DNA from: Paenibacillus polymyxa
Lineage (GTDB): Bacteria > Bacillota > Bacilli > Paenibacillales > Paenibacillaceae
Reading direction: 5' to 3'
DNA length: 64,000 nt
Assembly: GCF_001719045.1 (NCBI RefSeq)
Contig: NZ_CP015423.1
Coordinates: 930,001 to 994,000, forward strand
The position numbers and the translations under genes were made by a program. Of this stretch, positions 35,779 through 46,401 are shown one piece after another; positions within the stretch are counted from its first letter, which is position 1, and every line of letters begins with the position of its first letter. The notes under the pieces are model-generated. The model did no database searches. It was given only the letters and a program-made list of their open reading frames with translations, and was not told the origin of the DNA.

Positions 35779-37125
35779 TCAGCTCCAAAATTGGAGTAAC
35801 AAAGTTGCTAAAATGACCGTGCCTGCCCCGCCAATACGTGTTGCAATTTGTGCAAAAGGCATCAGTTCCATCCGATTGGACGCAGACAGAATGGCTACAT
35901 CTCCCGTGCCCCCTAATCCACCGCGACAGCTAGTCACCAAAGCAGCTTCTACGGGATACATATGAATCCATTTTCCTGTGAAGTATCCGGTAACAATCAA
36001 TGCAACTACAACAGATGCGCAGGTAATGGCATAAGGAACCGTTAAAATCCCAACTACACTATCCAAAGGTACATACAAAATACCCAATCCCACCATCAAG
36101 GGCCACGTCAGACTTGCCGTTATACATTTGTACAAGTGAAAAGCTCCCTGCTCCAATGTGTTCGGCATGATCTGAATACACTTAATTAATGCCGCCGCTA
36201 GAATCATGAGGATCGGACCTGGAATATGGAGATACGGCTCCAGCAGCTTACCCACAATAAAGAAAGTACAGGCCAACAGCAGACCTCCTCCCATCAATGG
36301 AAAAGAAATCGATTGTTCCAGACTTGCCGGGGCTAACTTGTCTGCATCTTTATCTAGTTTTAGTAACCTCCCGTTACCCGAAGTTTTTGGATTCTTCTCT
36401 GCTAATCTCTTCAGAACACCCGCACCTATGATTGCAACAATGTTCCCGATAATTGCAGCCGGGATAAACTGGGATACGAATACTGCCGAATCCTTGCCCA
36501 GCACCAACCCATACGAAATGGACAACGGTAAAATGCCTTCCCCAATCCCACCGGAGATAATTGGAATGATGATGAAAAAAAATGTATGATAGGCGCTATA
36601 GCCAAAAGCCATACCCACCACCATCCCCACGCCAACAGCTGCAATAGATCCTATAATAATGGGGGCAAAAATTTTAACAATTCCGTTCATCAGCATTTTG
36701 CGATCCATGCCAAGAATACTTCCCGTTACTAGACATGCGATGTAGAAGTAAAGAAAATTCGAGGTTTTCATAAGCGTGTGTACCGCACCCATCGCAGATG
36801 GACTAAACATATTCCAAAATACCATTAACGATGGAACCATAAGTGATAAAATGGCCGGCCCGCCAATATGCTTAAGCAACGGAAGTTTGGCCCCTAGATC
36901 ACTGAGCAGTATACCTAAAATCATGATGACGGCAAACCCGCCCAACAGATCGTTTGGAAGTCTTTCAGTAACTGCAGCTGCATAAACAATCAGCGCGATC
37001 ACGGCATAGAGTGGAAGAGGAATAACCCCCAACTTTACCCTACCCAGCATTCTGATGCCATCTACAAAATTTTTACTCCATCTTTGCCCCTTTTGAATGA
37101 CAGGCTGATTCGTAGCATTTTCCAT
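35779..37125 (-). CDS. maeN: 2-hydroxycarboxylate (malate/citrate) symporter
   Basis: Secondary transporter of the 2HCT family (CitS, CimH, MaeN). The 448-residue product has about eleven helices and the two family signatures: GGIGEGILPLSISYG and near the C-terminus SCRGGLGGTGDVAIL. The second is the re-entrant-loop GGxG motif. Malate is the likely substrate because a malic enzyme follows and a DcuS/MalK-type two-component system precedes, but citrate or succinate cannot be excluded. TGGAGGGAG lies before the ATG. Confidence 0.92.
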   Translation of the reverse strand: MENATNQPVIQKGQRWSKNFVDGIRMLGRVKLGVIPLPLYAVIALIVYAAAVTERLPNDLLGGFAVIMILGILLSDLGAKLPLLKHIGGPAILSLMVPSLMVFWNMFSPSAMGAVHTLMKTSNFLYFYIACLVTGSILGMDRKMLMNGIVKIFAPIIIGSIAAVGVGMVVGMAFGYSAYHTFFFIIIPIISGGIGEGILPLSISYGLVLGKDSAVFVSQFIPAAIIGNIVAIIGAGVLKRLAEKNPKTSGNGRLLKLDKDADKLAPASLEQSISFPLMGGGLLLACTFFIVGKLLEPYLHIPGPILMILAAALIKCIQIMPNTLEQGAFHLYKCITASLTWPLMVGLGILYVPLDSVVGILTVPYAITCASVVVALIVTGYFTGKWIHMYPVEAALVTSCRGGLGGTGDVAILSASNRMELMPFAQIATRIGGAGTVILATLLLQFWS

Positions 37126-37178
37126 AAATCTCCCTCCATAAAGTGAAGAATGATGATCATGTTTCCATTCTACACCTT

Positions 37179-37192
37179 GGAAAACGCTTTAT
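37179..37192. promoter_or_regulatory. Weak candidate cre site upstream of maeN
   Basis: GGAAAACGCTTTAT fits the catabolite-responsive element pattern with two mismatches. It lies about 55 bases before the maeN start, a sensible place for CcpA control, but the match is modest. Confidence 0.3.
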
Positions 37193-37246
37193 TTGGTTTT
37201 ATAACTAATCATTCACTTTTGTAATTAAAGTAATCAGAAAGAAGAT

Positions 37247-37954
37247 TTAAATAAAACTGTTCATGATGCCTTCTGCCTGTGGCAATATTCGGTATTGGTA
37301 AACAGGGCGTCCTATGGTACCGTATATGGTTTCCATGGAAAGAGCCTCAATCTCTGTCATAAAAGCCAGGTACTTGCGCATAGACACCCTGGATATCCCT
37401 GCGCTCTCCGCAATATCCTCGGTGGAAAATAGCACCTTATTATGCCGCTGGATACAATTCCATATCATAGCCAGCGTGGATTTAGTTATGCCTTTGGGCA
37501 ACCGTGCCAAGTCTTTAGTCAAGCTTTTATGATAAATCAGTCGGTCCAGTTCCTCCTGAGAAAGTAGACTGTGCTCACGCACGATGCTAATGTGCTCTCG
37601 GTACCCCGTGAGGGCCTCCAAAAAACGGTTAAAGTGAAACGGCTTAATCAAGTAATCCACCGCGCCGAAGTTCATCGCTTTTTTGACACTGTTCATGTCA
37701 CTTGCAGCCGAGATGACAATGACATCTATATTTACACCTGTCTCCCGTATGAATGACAGTAAATCGAGGCCATTGCTTTCCTGCATATACACATCTAGCA
37801 GTATCAGATCAATGGCCTGTTCAGCTATATATTTCTTCGCCTCTTCTACAGAAGAAGCCCAGCCCCCACATCGAAAACCTTCCACCTGCTCCATATATTT
37901 GCGGTTAAATTCCGCAACCATCGGATCATCTTCTACAATCAGGACATTAATCAT
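37247..37954 (-). CDS. malR: Two-component response regulator, CitB/MalR type
   Basis: Response regulator of the CitB/DcuR family. The 235-residue product has a receiver domain with the acidic pair VEDD near residue 8, phospho-acceptor in LILLDVYMQE near residue 57, and the lysine in DYLIKPFHF near 106, followed by a C-terminal helix-turn-helix (STEDIAESAGISRVSMRKYL). Among three clustered ATGs the one at 37952-37954 has the best spacing from GGGGA. It overlaps the kinase gene and lies directly upstream of maeN, whose transcription it presumably activates. Confidence 0.92.
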   Translation of the reverse strand: MINVLIVEDDPMVAEFNRKYMEQVEGFRCGGWASSVEEAKKYIAEQAIDLILLDVYMQESNGLDLLSFIRETGVNIDVIVISAASDMNSVKKAMNFGAVDYLIKPFHFNRFLEALTGYREHISIVREHSLLSQEELDRLIYHKSLTKDLARLPKGITKSTLAMIWNCIQRHNKVLFSTEDIAESAGISRVSMRKYLAFMTEIEALSMETIYGTIGRPVYQYRILPQAEGIMNSFI

Positions 37955-39602
37955 GTTCATCATTCCCCGCTATAATGTATGGAATCGTAATCTGAAAACA
38001 GCACCCTTGCTCGGCTGGGATCAACTTTATACTTCCCTGTAATCTCTTCACGCTTTGCGTCACCAGATAAAGGCCCATTCCTCGTGACTCTCCCTTGGTC
38101 GAAAAACCTTTTTCAAATATAGCCTTTACAAGCCCTTCCGGTATACCCGGACCATTATCGCACATGATACAGGTCAGATAACCGTTCTTCTGACTTTCCT
38201 CATAATAAAGTGAAAGGGTAATCCGCTTGTGCTCCAAAGATTCCATCGCCTCCACCGCATTATCAAACAGATTGCCAAGAATAGTAATCAGTTCATGCGT
38301 CGTTTGAGTTTGACTGGATTCGGGCAAGTAACTACCTGGAGTCAGTTCAAAATTCGCCCCTACTTCTCTGGCCCGGCTTAATTTCCCCAACACAAACCCT
38401 GCCATAACTGGGTCCCTGATCTGCCGGGTGATGGAGCCAATCTCCACTTGATGATGCTCGACGGCATCCATAATGTAATGCTCCAGTTTATCATACATTC
38501 GTAAGTGTACCATCCCCATAATGACATGCAGCTTGTTCATAAATTCATGAGCCTGCGCACGTAGTGCTTCTGTGTACAGGGACACTCCTGTCAAACGTTC
38601 CGCAAGCTGGTTCATCTCCGTTTTATCCCGAAAGGTTACAATTGCCCCCACAATTTCCCCCTTGACCCGTATCGGAACACTGGTGGTCAGCAAAGTTATT
38701 CCACCCAGCTCCATTTCCTCATCCATTTGTGGAGTACTCGCTTCCAAGACCTCTTGCAATCGAAAAGCGGATAGATAAACGGTAATCTCCTGTCCGGAGA
38801 ATGAGAAATCTTCAATCCCCGCTTGTCTAAGCAGACGTATCGCTTCTGCATTCATCAGCATGACGCAACCGAATTCATCTACCGCAATAACTCCTTCCTT
38901 GATAGATTGCAACATAGCGCTGCGTTCCTCCAGCAAGCGTGCGATTTCCGGCGGTTCGAGACCGACTAGCATATTTTTGATTTTACGAGCCAGCACAACC
39001 GCACCTCCAGTGCCAATCAACATTCCAGTGCCAATGGCTATCGCAATAAGTCGGTTGTTGCCTTCCTGAGCCATCTGTACATCTTGCATGGATATACCAA
39101 CAACAATCGCCCCTACCTGCTTCCCCGTTAAACTGAACACGGGGGAAAAGGCTCGCATGGACAAGCCCAATGTTCCCTTCGCAACGGACACGCTCTCATG
39201 GCCATGAAGTGCAGTAGACTCGTCTCCGCCTACAAAAGCTTTGCCGATCATCCTAGCATCCGGGTGCGTTTTACGAATTCCCTTCATATCCATTGCCACG
39301 ATAAACTGGATGTGATTTGCTGCTGAAACCCTCTTCACATACTCCTGCATGGAAGGAGACGAACCTGTCCCTTGCAATTGCTCGACAATAAGCGGCGTAT
39401 GGGCGAGTGTACGCGCGATGGACATTGCCTTTTCTTCCAGTCCCTTCTCAGTTTCATGTTCCACTCTCTCAGCAAATAACAGGGTTACAGGCAGAAGCAC
39501 AAGTGCCATAACTAGACATACTAGCAGTGTAATTAGGCCTCTGAGCTTTAATAGCGGTTTACCCCGACGCAGCTTGAGCTGTACATTTCCGATGGAACTC
39601 AC
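37947..39602 (-). CDS. malK: Two-component sensor histidine kinase, DcuS/CitA/MalK type
   Basis: Membrane sensor kinase for a C4-dicarboxylate or citrate. The 551-residue product has a helix at about residues 20-45, an extracytoplasmic CACHE/PASC-type sensor (about 46-175), and a second helix (IAIAIGTGMLIGTGGAVVLA). A PAS domain (SAMLQSIKEGVIAVDEFG) follows, then a Spo0B-type dimerisation helix with the phospho-histidine in RAQAHEFMNKLH. The ATPase domain carries LGNLFDNAVEAM, CDNGPGIPE and GMGLYLV. The start is probably GTG; the ribosome site AAAGGG is very close, so the start is less certain. Confidence 0.92.
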   Translation of the reverse strand: MSSIGNVQLKLRRGKPLLKLRGLITLLVCLVMALVLLPVTLLFAERVEHETEKGLEEKAMSIARTLAHTPLIVEQLQGTGSSPSMQEYVKRVSAANHIQFIVAMDMKGIRKTHPDARMIGKAFVGGDESTALHGHESVSVAKGTLGLSMRAFSPVFSLTGKQVGAIVVGISMQDVQMAQEGNNRLIAIAIGTGMLIGTGGAVVLARKIKNMLVGLEPPEIARLLEERSAMLQSIKEGVIAVDEFGCVMLMNAEAIRLLRQAGIEDFSFSGQEITVYLSAFRLQEVLEASTPQMDEEMELGGITLLTTSVPIRVKGEIVGAIVTFRDKTEMNQLAERLTGVSLYTEALRAQAHEFMNKLHVIMGMVHLRMYDKLEHYIMDAVEHHQVEIGSITRQIRDPVMAGFVLGKLSRAREVGANFELTPGSYLPESSQTQTTHELITILGNLFDNAVEAMESLEHKRITLSLYYEESQKNGYLTCIMCDNGPGIPEGLVKAIFEKGFSTKGESRGMGLYLVTQSVKRLQGSIKLIPAEQGCCFQITIPYIIAGNDEHD

Positions 39603-39678
39603 CCCTTTCTACTTGATATTAAGTCTTCAACAGTTCAACATGCCTATACAAAAATGGTTATGTATGTGTTTACGTGAA

Positions 39679-39721
39679 TATAAAAAAAGGAACTATCCCG
39701 CAATTGCGGAATAGTTCCTTT
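39679..39721. terminator. Terminator of dnaJ
   Basis: A near-perfect 34-base palindrome (39687-39720, AAGGAACTAT...ATAGTTCCTT) with a T run on the minus strand, 37 bases past the dnaJ stop. It separates the heat-shock operon from the malate locus downstream. Confidence 0.88.
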
Positions 39722-39757
39722 GATTCATGGTTGAAGCTCCGCGATTCCTAATTGGGC

Positions 39758-40888
39758 TTAGTCGCCTCGGAAGGCGCGCTTCACACGGTCAAAAAAAGAC
39801 TGCTCATTCTCATGTGTCTGCTCTCCGCTAAGCGAAGAGAACTGACGCAGCAAATCCTTTTGTTCCTCACTCAGTTTACTAGGCGTTACCACAACGACCT
39901 TAATATGCTGGTCACCCTGACCTACGCCGCGCAGTTTTGGCACACCTTTTCCTTTAAGACGGAAGTAAGTACCTGTTTGTGTACCTGCTGGAACTTTCAG
40001 CTTCACTTTCTCGGTCAACGTTGGGATCTCGACTTCATCTCCCAATGCTGCCTGTGAGAACGTCAGCGGAATTTCACAGTAGATATCGTCTCCCTCACGC
40101 TCAAAGAAGTCGTGCGATTTCACGCGGAACACGACGTACAAGTCACCTGCCGGTCCTCCGTTGACACCGCCTTCGCCTTCACCGTTAATACGCATTTGTG
40201 CGCCGTCATCCACACCCGCTGGAATACGGATATGAATTTTACGTTGCTTGCGTACCCGACCCGAACCGCTACAAGTCGTACATTTTTCTTTAATGATTTT
40301 ACCGGAACCGCTGCAATTGGAGCAGGCGCGTCGATTAACCATACGACCAAACGGTGTATTCTGCACCACTTCTTCCTGTCCGCTACCGTGGCAGACGGAG
40401 CAGGTTTGTGGTTGAGTACCCGCTTTGGCTCCCGTACCGTGACACGTATCACATGTTTCCGTACGTTCAATATGAATGTCGGTTTCTTTACCGAACACCG
40501 CTTCCTTGAATTCAATCGTCATCGTATATTGAAGATCGTTCCCACGCTGCGGTGCATTCGGATCGCGTCGACCGTTGCCGCCGCCACCAAAGAACATATC
40601 AAAAATATCGCCAAACCCGCCACCGAAGTCGGCACCACCACCAAAGCCGCCTCCCATGCCCTGGTTCGGGTCTACATGACCATACTGGTCGTATCTTGCC
40701 CGCTTCTGACCATCGCTGAGAACATCGTAAGCTTCTTTCACTTCTTTAAATTTAGTTTCCGCGTCCGCAGCCTTGTTCACGTCCGGATGATACTGACGCG
40801 CAAGCTTACGGTAAGCCTTTTTGACTTCTTCATCCGAAGCGCCCTTCGCGACGCCCAGCACCTCATAATAATCACGCTTATCAGCCAA
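39758..40888 (-). CDS. dnaJ: Chaperone protein DnaJ
   Basis: Hsp40 co-chaperone that stimulates the DnaK ATPase. The 376-residue product has the J domain (residues 1-70) with HPD in [10 protein letters not shown], a Gly/Phe linker ([17 protein letters not shown]), four CxxCxGxG zinc repeats ([32 protein letters not shown]), and the C-terminal substrate-binding domains. Last gene of hrcA-grpE-dnaK-dnaJ, 245 bases after dnaK, an unusually long gap holding a hairpin repeat. Confidence 0.98.
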   Translation of the reverse strand: MADKRDYYEVLGVAKGASDEEVKKAYRKLARQYHPDVNKAADAETKFKEVKEAYDVLSDGQKRARYDQYGHVDPNQGMGGGFGGGADFGGGFGDIFDMFFGGGGNGRRDPNAPQRGNDLQYTMTIEFKEAVFGKETDIHIERTETCDTCHGTGAKAGTQPQTCSVCHGSGQEEVVQNTPFGRMVNRRACSNCSGSGKIIKEKCTTCSGSGRVRKQRKIHIRIPAGVDDGAQMRINGEGEGGVNGGPAGDLYVVFRVKSHDFFEREGDDIYCEIPLTFSQAALGDEVEIPTLTEKVKLKVPAGTQTGTYFRLKGKGVPKLRGVGQGDQHIKVVVVTPSKLSEEQKDLLRQFSSLSGEQTHENEQSFFDRVKRAFRGD

Positions 40889-41010
40889 TGTTCCACCCCC
40901 ATGCCTACACGTGTCTGCACTACATATAAAAGGAAAGCCAAAGGCACGGGATGACCCGGCTTTGACCTTCCCATCATTTCAAGGCAGTACAACCCGTAAT
41001 ATGCTTATTT

Positions 41011-41070
41011 ATCTTGGAAATAACTGTTACCCTTCGGCTAATTGTTATTTATCAAGGCAGCTACGCTGCA
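41011..41070 (-). repeat. Hairpin repeat, family 2, copy c
   Basis: Stem AAATAAC/GTTATTT (41018-41024 with 41044-41050), extended by CTTG/CAAG across a bulge, around a loop that reads CAATTAGCC...GGGTAACAG on the minus strand. It is joined to the GCAGC-GTA-GCTGC hairpin at 41057-41069. Same loop and small hairpin as 4209-4329, different stem. It lies between dnaK and dnaJ. Confidence 0.6.
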
Positions 41071-41133
41071 ATTACTATTCAGTATATCATAACGCATCGG
41101 TGTACCGTAAAGTACCACTACCCGATCCGTAGC

Positions 41134-43065
<1,932 letters not shown>

Positions 43066-43638
43066 CTACATGCTCACTTTTACCATCGCTGGACGAAGCA
43101 CCTTGTCCTTCAGCATGTATCCTTTTTGTACCTCTTCAACGACGATGCCTTCCTCATGCTCTTCGCTCTCTACCTGCATAATAGCCTGATGGAAATCAGG
43201 ATTAAACGGTTGTCCCACTGAATTCATGGCCGTTACTCCCTCTGCCTGAAGCACACTCTCAAACTGGCGGAAAATCATTTCCACGCCTTTGCTGAATGAC
43301 TCAGACTCCGCTCCTTGCGGTGCTGTTGCCAGCGCACGCTCGAAGTTATCCAAAACAGGCACCAACTCGGTAACCAGCTTCATAGATGCATATTTGGCAA
43401 GGTCTTCTTTTTCTTTCAGCGTACGACGGCGAAAATTATCAAAATCCGCCTGAGCGCGTAAAAACCGTTGCTGATGCTCTTCCGCCTGAGCGCGAAGCTT
43501 AGTCAGCTCTGTTTCGCTTTCTTGGTCTTCCAGTGCTGCCGCTTCATTAACTGGCTCTTCCTGCTGGCTCGTTTCGGCGGCTTCCTCTGTGCTTACATTT
43601 TGTTGTTTTTCTTCTTGGAACGCTTGTTCTTCCTTCAA
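43066..43638 (-). CDS. grpE: Nucleotide exchange factor GrpE
   Basis: Exchange factor that releases ADP from DnaK. The 190-residue product has an acidic Glu/Gln-rich N-terminus (about 1-45), a long coiled coil (about 46-95, ending FRRRTLKEKEDLAKYA), and the C-terminal beta-wing domain with NPDFHQAIMQVESEEH and VLRPAMVKVS. Ribosome site GAAGGAGGTG precedes the ATG. It lies downstream of hrcA across a gap with a GC-rich hairpin. Confidence 0.97.
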   Translation of the reverse strand: MKEEQAFQEEKQQNVSTEEAAETSQQEEPVNEAAALEDQESETELTKLRAQAEEHQQRFLRAQADFDNFRRRTLKEKEDLAKYASMKLVTELVPVLDNFERALATAPQGAESESFSKGVEMIFRQFESVLQAEGVTAMNSVGQPFNPDFHQAIMQVESEEHEEGIVVEEVQKGYMLKDKVLRPAMVKVSM

Positions 43639-43694
43639 AATGTTTCACCTCCTTCAAGTCATAACTACCTTTACAAAAACACGCGACAATGCAC

Positions 43695-43726
43695 CCGCGC
43701 AGGATACAAACCGTATCCCGGCGCGG
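43695..43726 (-). promoter_or_regulatory. GC-rich hairpin between hrcA and grpE
   Basis: CCGCGC and GGATAC pair with GTATCC and GCGCGG, a 12-pair stem with a small asymmetric bulge and a five-base loop. There is no T tract, so it is unlikely to terminate. In B. subtilis the dnaK operon mRNA is processed downstream of hrcA; this hairpin is the natural candidate for such a site or a stabiliser. Confidence 0.6.
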
Positions 43727-43759
43727 AACATGTAGTACCGCAACCTATGCGGTCTTGTT

Positions 43760-44791
43760 CTATTTAAACCGCTGCGTTAGCATTGCGGTCAAATCCTTAG
43801 ACAGGATACCCAAAATATTAATAACTCTCGCATATTCCATCCGTGTTGGACCCAGTATGCCTATAGTGCCCAACGCTTCTCCGTCTACTGCATACGTGGC
43901 AGTAATTAGGCTACAATTGGCAAACGCCTCATGATCATTTTCAGTGCCGATGCGGACTTGAATTTCAGGTGCTCCGGCAACAGGTGTCATTAGTTTAAGT
44001 AGCGTTGGTGTTTCCTCCAGCAGATCGAGAATATGTTTAACCTTTTCTACATCTTTAAATTCAGGTTGATTGAGCATGTTCGTCGCACCGCTCAAATACA
44101 AGCGCTGATCCGATTCATTATCCAGTGCTTTATCCAGCACCTTCATAGCGTCCTCAAAATGAGACACATGCTTCTCCATCTCCTGACCAAGTGCGGTGTA
44201 TAGGCGTGATTTAAGCTGATAAATCGGCACACCGACCAGCTTGCTGTTCAGTAAATTCACAACCTTCTCCATCTCGGAAATTGAAATTCCCGGTGGAATA
44301 TCTACCGTTTTATTCTCCACCTGACCGGTATTGGTCACGATTATCGCCACAGCCGTCGTTTCGTTGAGCGGCAGCAACTGAAAATGACGCAATGAAGTAT
44401 GAAAAACCTCCGGCCCAAGCAGGATGGAAGTATAATTGGTCATATGGGACAAAATGCCTGACGCATGCTGGATCACTTGCTCCATTACATTCAGCTTTTC
44501 GGCGTAAAAGGCTTTCAGTTCCCGCATTTCCATAGGCTTCAGTGTATTCAGTGGCACCAGATGGTCCACATAATAACGGTAGCCTTTATGAGACGGGATG
44601 CGTCCCGCAGAAGTATGGGGTTGCTCCAGATAGCCCTGTTCCTCCAAATCCGACATTTCATTACGGATCGTGGCCGGGCTGAATCCGACATCCTGCCTTT
44701 TGGATATGCTGCGGGAACCCACTGGCTCAGCCGAACGAATGTAGTCATCAATAATCGCATTCAGAATGAGTCTCTGACGTTCGGTTAACAA
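43760..44791 (-). CDS. hrcA: Heat-inducible transcription repressor HrcA
   Basis: Class I heat-shock repressor that binds CIRCE. The 343-residue product starts LLTERQRLILNAIIDDYIRS, with a winged helix-turn-helix in the first 75 residues (FSPATIRNEMSDLEEQGYL) and the GAF-like and dimerisation domains after. I chose the TTG at 44789-44791: AAGGGGGG lies six bases upstream, it gives the family's normal length and N-terminus, and the more upstream ATGs would place the N-terminus inside the CIRCE operator. First gene of the autoregulated hrcA-grpE-dnaK-dnaJ operon. Confidence 0.96.
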   Translation of the reverse strand: MLTERQRLILNAIIDDYIRSAEPVGSRSISKRQDVGFSPATIRNEMSDLEEQGYLEQPHTSAGRIPSHKGYRYYVDHLVPLNTLKPMEMRELKAFYAEKLNVMEQVIQHASGILSHMTNYTSILLGPEVFHTSLRHFQLLPLNETTAVAIIVTNTGQVENKTVDIPPGISISEMEKVVNLLNSKLVGVPIYQLKSRLYTALGQEMEKHVSHFEDAMKVLDKALDNESDQRLYLSGATNMLNQPEFKDVEKVKHILDLLEETPTLLKLMTPVAGAPEIQVRIGTENDHEAFANCSLITATYAVDGEALGTIGILGPTRMEYARVINILGILSKDLTAMLTQRFK

Positions 44792-44844
44792 GCGAATCCC
44801 CCCTTGTTGTTTATCCATAATAGCATGATTGTTAAATGGAATCA

Positions 44845-44871
44845 TTAGCACTCGTTCGCGATGAGTGCTAA
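44845..44871. promoter_or_regulatory. CIRCE operator (HrcA binding site)
   Basis: Perfect inverted repeat TTAGCACTC-N9-GAGTGCTAA, identical to the CIRCE consensus, located between the promoter and the hrcA start. Confidence 0.98.
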
Positions 44872-44882
44872 CCGATAATACA

Positions 44883-44912
44883 AAAATACCAAACCGACCT
44901 GATCATTGTCAA
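44883..44912 (-). promoter_or_regulatory. Sigma-A promoter of the hrcA-dnaK operon
   Basis: Minus strand TTGACA (44907-44912), 18-base spacer, TATTTT (44883-44888). Transcription would begin at the edge of CIRCE, as in Bacillus. The remaining gap up to 45118 holds no other recognisable feature. Confidence 0.75.
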
Positions 44913-45118
44913 GTCAGATCAGTATTTTCAATAAACAAGATTTATCACAACAGTTTAGTTTACTGGAATGAATCCAGAACGTTTACGATTTTTCACGAAA
45001 AATCTCAATATACAGCGTATAAAAACCGTAATTGTGTATAGTGACACAGAAAATAGAAAAATTCGAGACTATGTCTCCATACCATTATAGCTTCTTTGTC
45101 CTTGAGGAGGAATTAAAT

Positions 45119-45685
45119 TTGAGAACTAATCGCCGCAATCTTTTATACGCATCGATCGCACTTTTACCTACAATTTGTATGTTTCAAATTTTAATCGAGT
45201 TGTTTCCGTATACAGGACTAGGAAGAATAGTTGCTTTGCCATTGGTATTCATCCTGAATGCAGCCCTTATTATTTCAGTCATCCATTTAATTCGTAAATT
45301 AAGCCCCCTGTGTTGTGCCTTAATCTTGGTTCCTACGATACTTTTAAGCATATGGAATACCATTTTGTTTTACCCTCAAGAATTCAGCCCAAGTATTCCC
45401 AAGCAAATAAAATACAGTATATCGGCAATACAACATTACGATGATTTAACACTAGCCGATTGGGAAGGATATACATATAGTCCAAGCAGAAGCGGAGAGT
45501 CCGAAAGATATGTTGTCGCCTTGTATAAATATAAACACCGAGTTCCATTAGACGGCACTGCATACTTTTATAATGATACTGATTATCATAAGGACCATCC
45601 CATAAGAAGCCTGAATGGAATACCTTCCGAACTGGAGCCTCATCATCAATTCATTTGGTGGTTGCTCAAAACATATGAGAAATGA
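45119..45685 (+). CDS. Hypothetical three-helix membrane protein
   Basis: No family recognised. The 188-residue product has three hydrophobic helices in its first 80 residues (LLYASIALLPTICMFQILI; ALPLVFILNAALIISVIHLI; CCALILVPTILLSIW), then a soluble, Tyr-rich C-terminal part of about 105 residues with no cysteine or obvious motif. I take the TTG at 45119-45121 as start because GAGGAGG stands eight bases upstream; open ATGs further upstream have no ribosome site. It is AT-rich compared with the neighbouring housekeeping genes and lies alone on the plus strand, which hints at a later insertion. Confidence 0.65.
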   Translation: MRTNRRNLLYASIALLPTICMFQILIELFPYTGLGRIVALPLVFILNAALIISVIHLIRKLSPLCCALILVPTILLSIWNTILFYPQEFSPSIPKQIKYSISAIQHYDDLTLADWEGYTYSPSRSGESERYVVALYKYKHRVPLDGTAYFYNDTDYHKDHPIRSLNGIPSELEPHHQFIWWLLKTYEK

Positions 45686-45738
45686 ATCAGGATTAAACAA
45701 TGTAGGCTGTATAATATAAGCATGATTAGGTCCTGAGG

Positions 45739-45774
45739 AAAAAAGAACTGACCTCATTATTGACAGGTCAGTTC
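45739..45774 (-). terminator. Terminator of the GNAT gene
   Basis: GAACTGACCT (45745-45754) and AGGTCAGTTC (45765-45774) pair perfectly; six Ts follow on the minus strand. The GNAT stop codon lies inside the right arm. Confidence 0.85.
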
Positions 45775-46244
45775 AGTACTTTCAACACTGCGATTTCATC
45801 ACAATTGTTTTGTTTACTACAGTGTATGCAGTCGGTCCATACCTTTTCAGGGAAAATCTCTTTGCTTACTACATCAAAACCGTTTTTTATAAAAAAGGAG
45901 ACCTCGTAGGTCAATGCCATAATTTTAGGAATACGTTGCCGCCGTGCTTCTATAATAAGGCCCTCCACGAGCTTAGAGCCAATCCCCATACCTTTGTGTC
46001 CCTCAGAGATGCCAAGGGAGCGAATCTCTACCAGATCAGCGCCCAATTTGCATAAAGAACCACAACCAACAACTTCGCCGTCCACCTCTGCAACAATAAA
46101 CAGCTCCAGTTGGCGCGTAAGCACTTCCCTCGAACGTGGCAGCATAATCCCCCGCTCTGCATAGCCGCTAATCATTTGATATAAAGGCTCCACATCCTCA
46201 GGAACCGCACTTCTGCACAATACATCTTTACACACTGAAGCCAT
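45768..46244 (-). CDS. GNAT-family N-acetyltransferase, ArgA-like
   Basis: Acetyl-CoA-dependent acyltransferase of the GNAT fold. The 158-residue product has VAEVDGEVVGCGSL, the acetyl-CoA loop VEIRSLGISEGHKGMGIGSK (R/Q-x-x-G-x-G/A), and a C-terminal KVWTDCIHCSKQNNCDEIAV stretch. That cysteine-bearing tail is typical of short N-acetylglutamate synthase-like proteins, so a role in arginine synthesis is possible but unproven. The ATG at 46242-46244 has AGGAGGAG before it; an upstream ATG 25 codons away does not. Confidence 0.85.
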   Translation of the reverse strand: MASVCKDVLCRSAVPEDVEPLYQMISGYAERGIMLPRSREVLTRQLELFIVAEVDGEVVGCGSLCKLGADLVEIRSLGISEGHKGMGIGSKLVEGLIIEARRQRIPKIMALTYEVSFFIKNGFDVVSKEIFPEKVWTDCIHCSKQNNCDEIAVLKVLN

Positions 46245-46282
46245 CTTGCTCTCCTCCTGCCGCTTGCCGCATATAATGAATA

Positions 46283-46311
46283 AATATACAACATAACGCA
46301 TAGAATCGCAA
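46283..46311 (-). promoter_or_regulatory. Probable sigma-A promoter of the GNAT gene
   Basis: Minus strand TTGCGA (46306-46311), a 17-base spacer and TATATT (46283-46288), about 40 bases before the start codon. Confidence 0.55.
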
Positions 46312-46401
46312 TACTCCATTTACCCTGCTGTGACAGAATGGTGTTATAAAATGATCGTCCCAGCTTATAAAGTTGAAACGTACTGTACTGAAGCCTACGA
46401 C

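Noticed and set aside
44792..44851. Upstream ATG starts for hrcA
   Set aside because: They would place the start within or next to the CIRCE operator and ahead of the ribosome site; the TTG at 44791 gives the family length.
45032..45118. ATG starts ahead of the hypothetical membrane protein
   Set aside because: No ribosome site before them, and they lie upstream of the clear GAGGAGG that serves the TTG at 45119.
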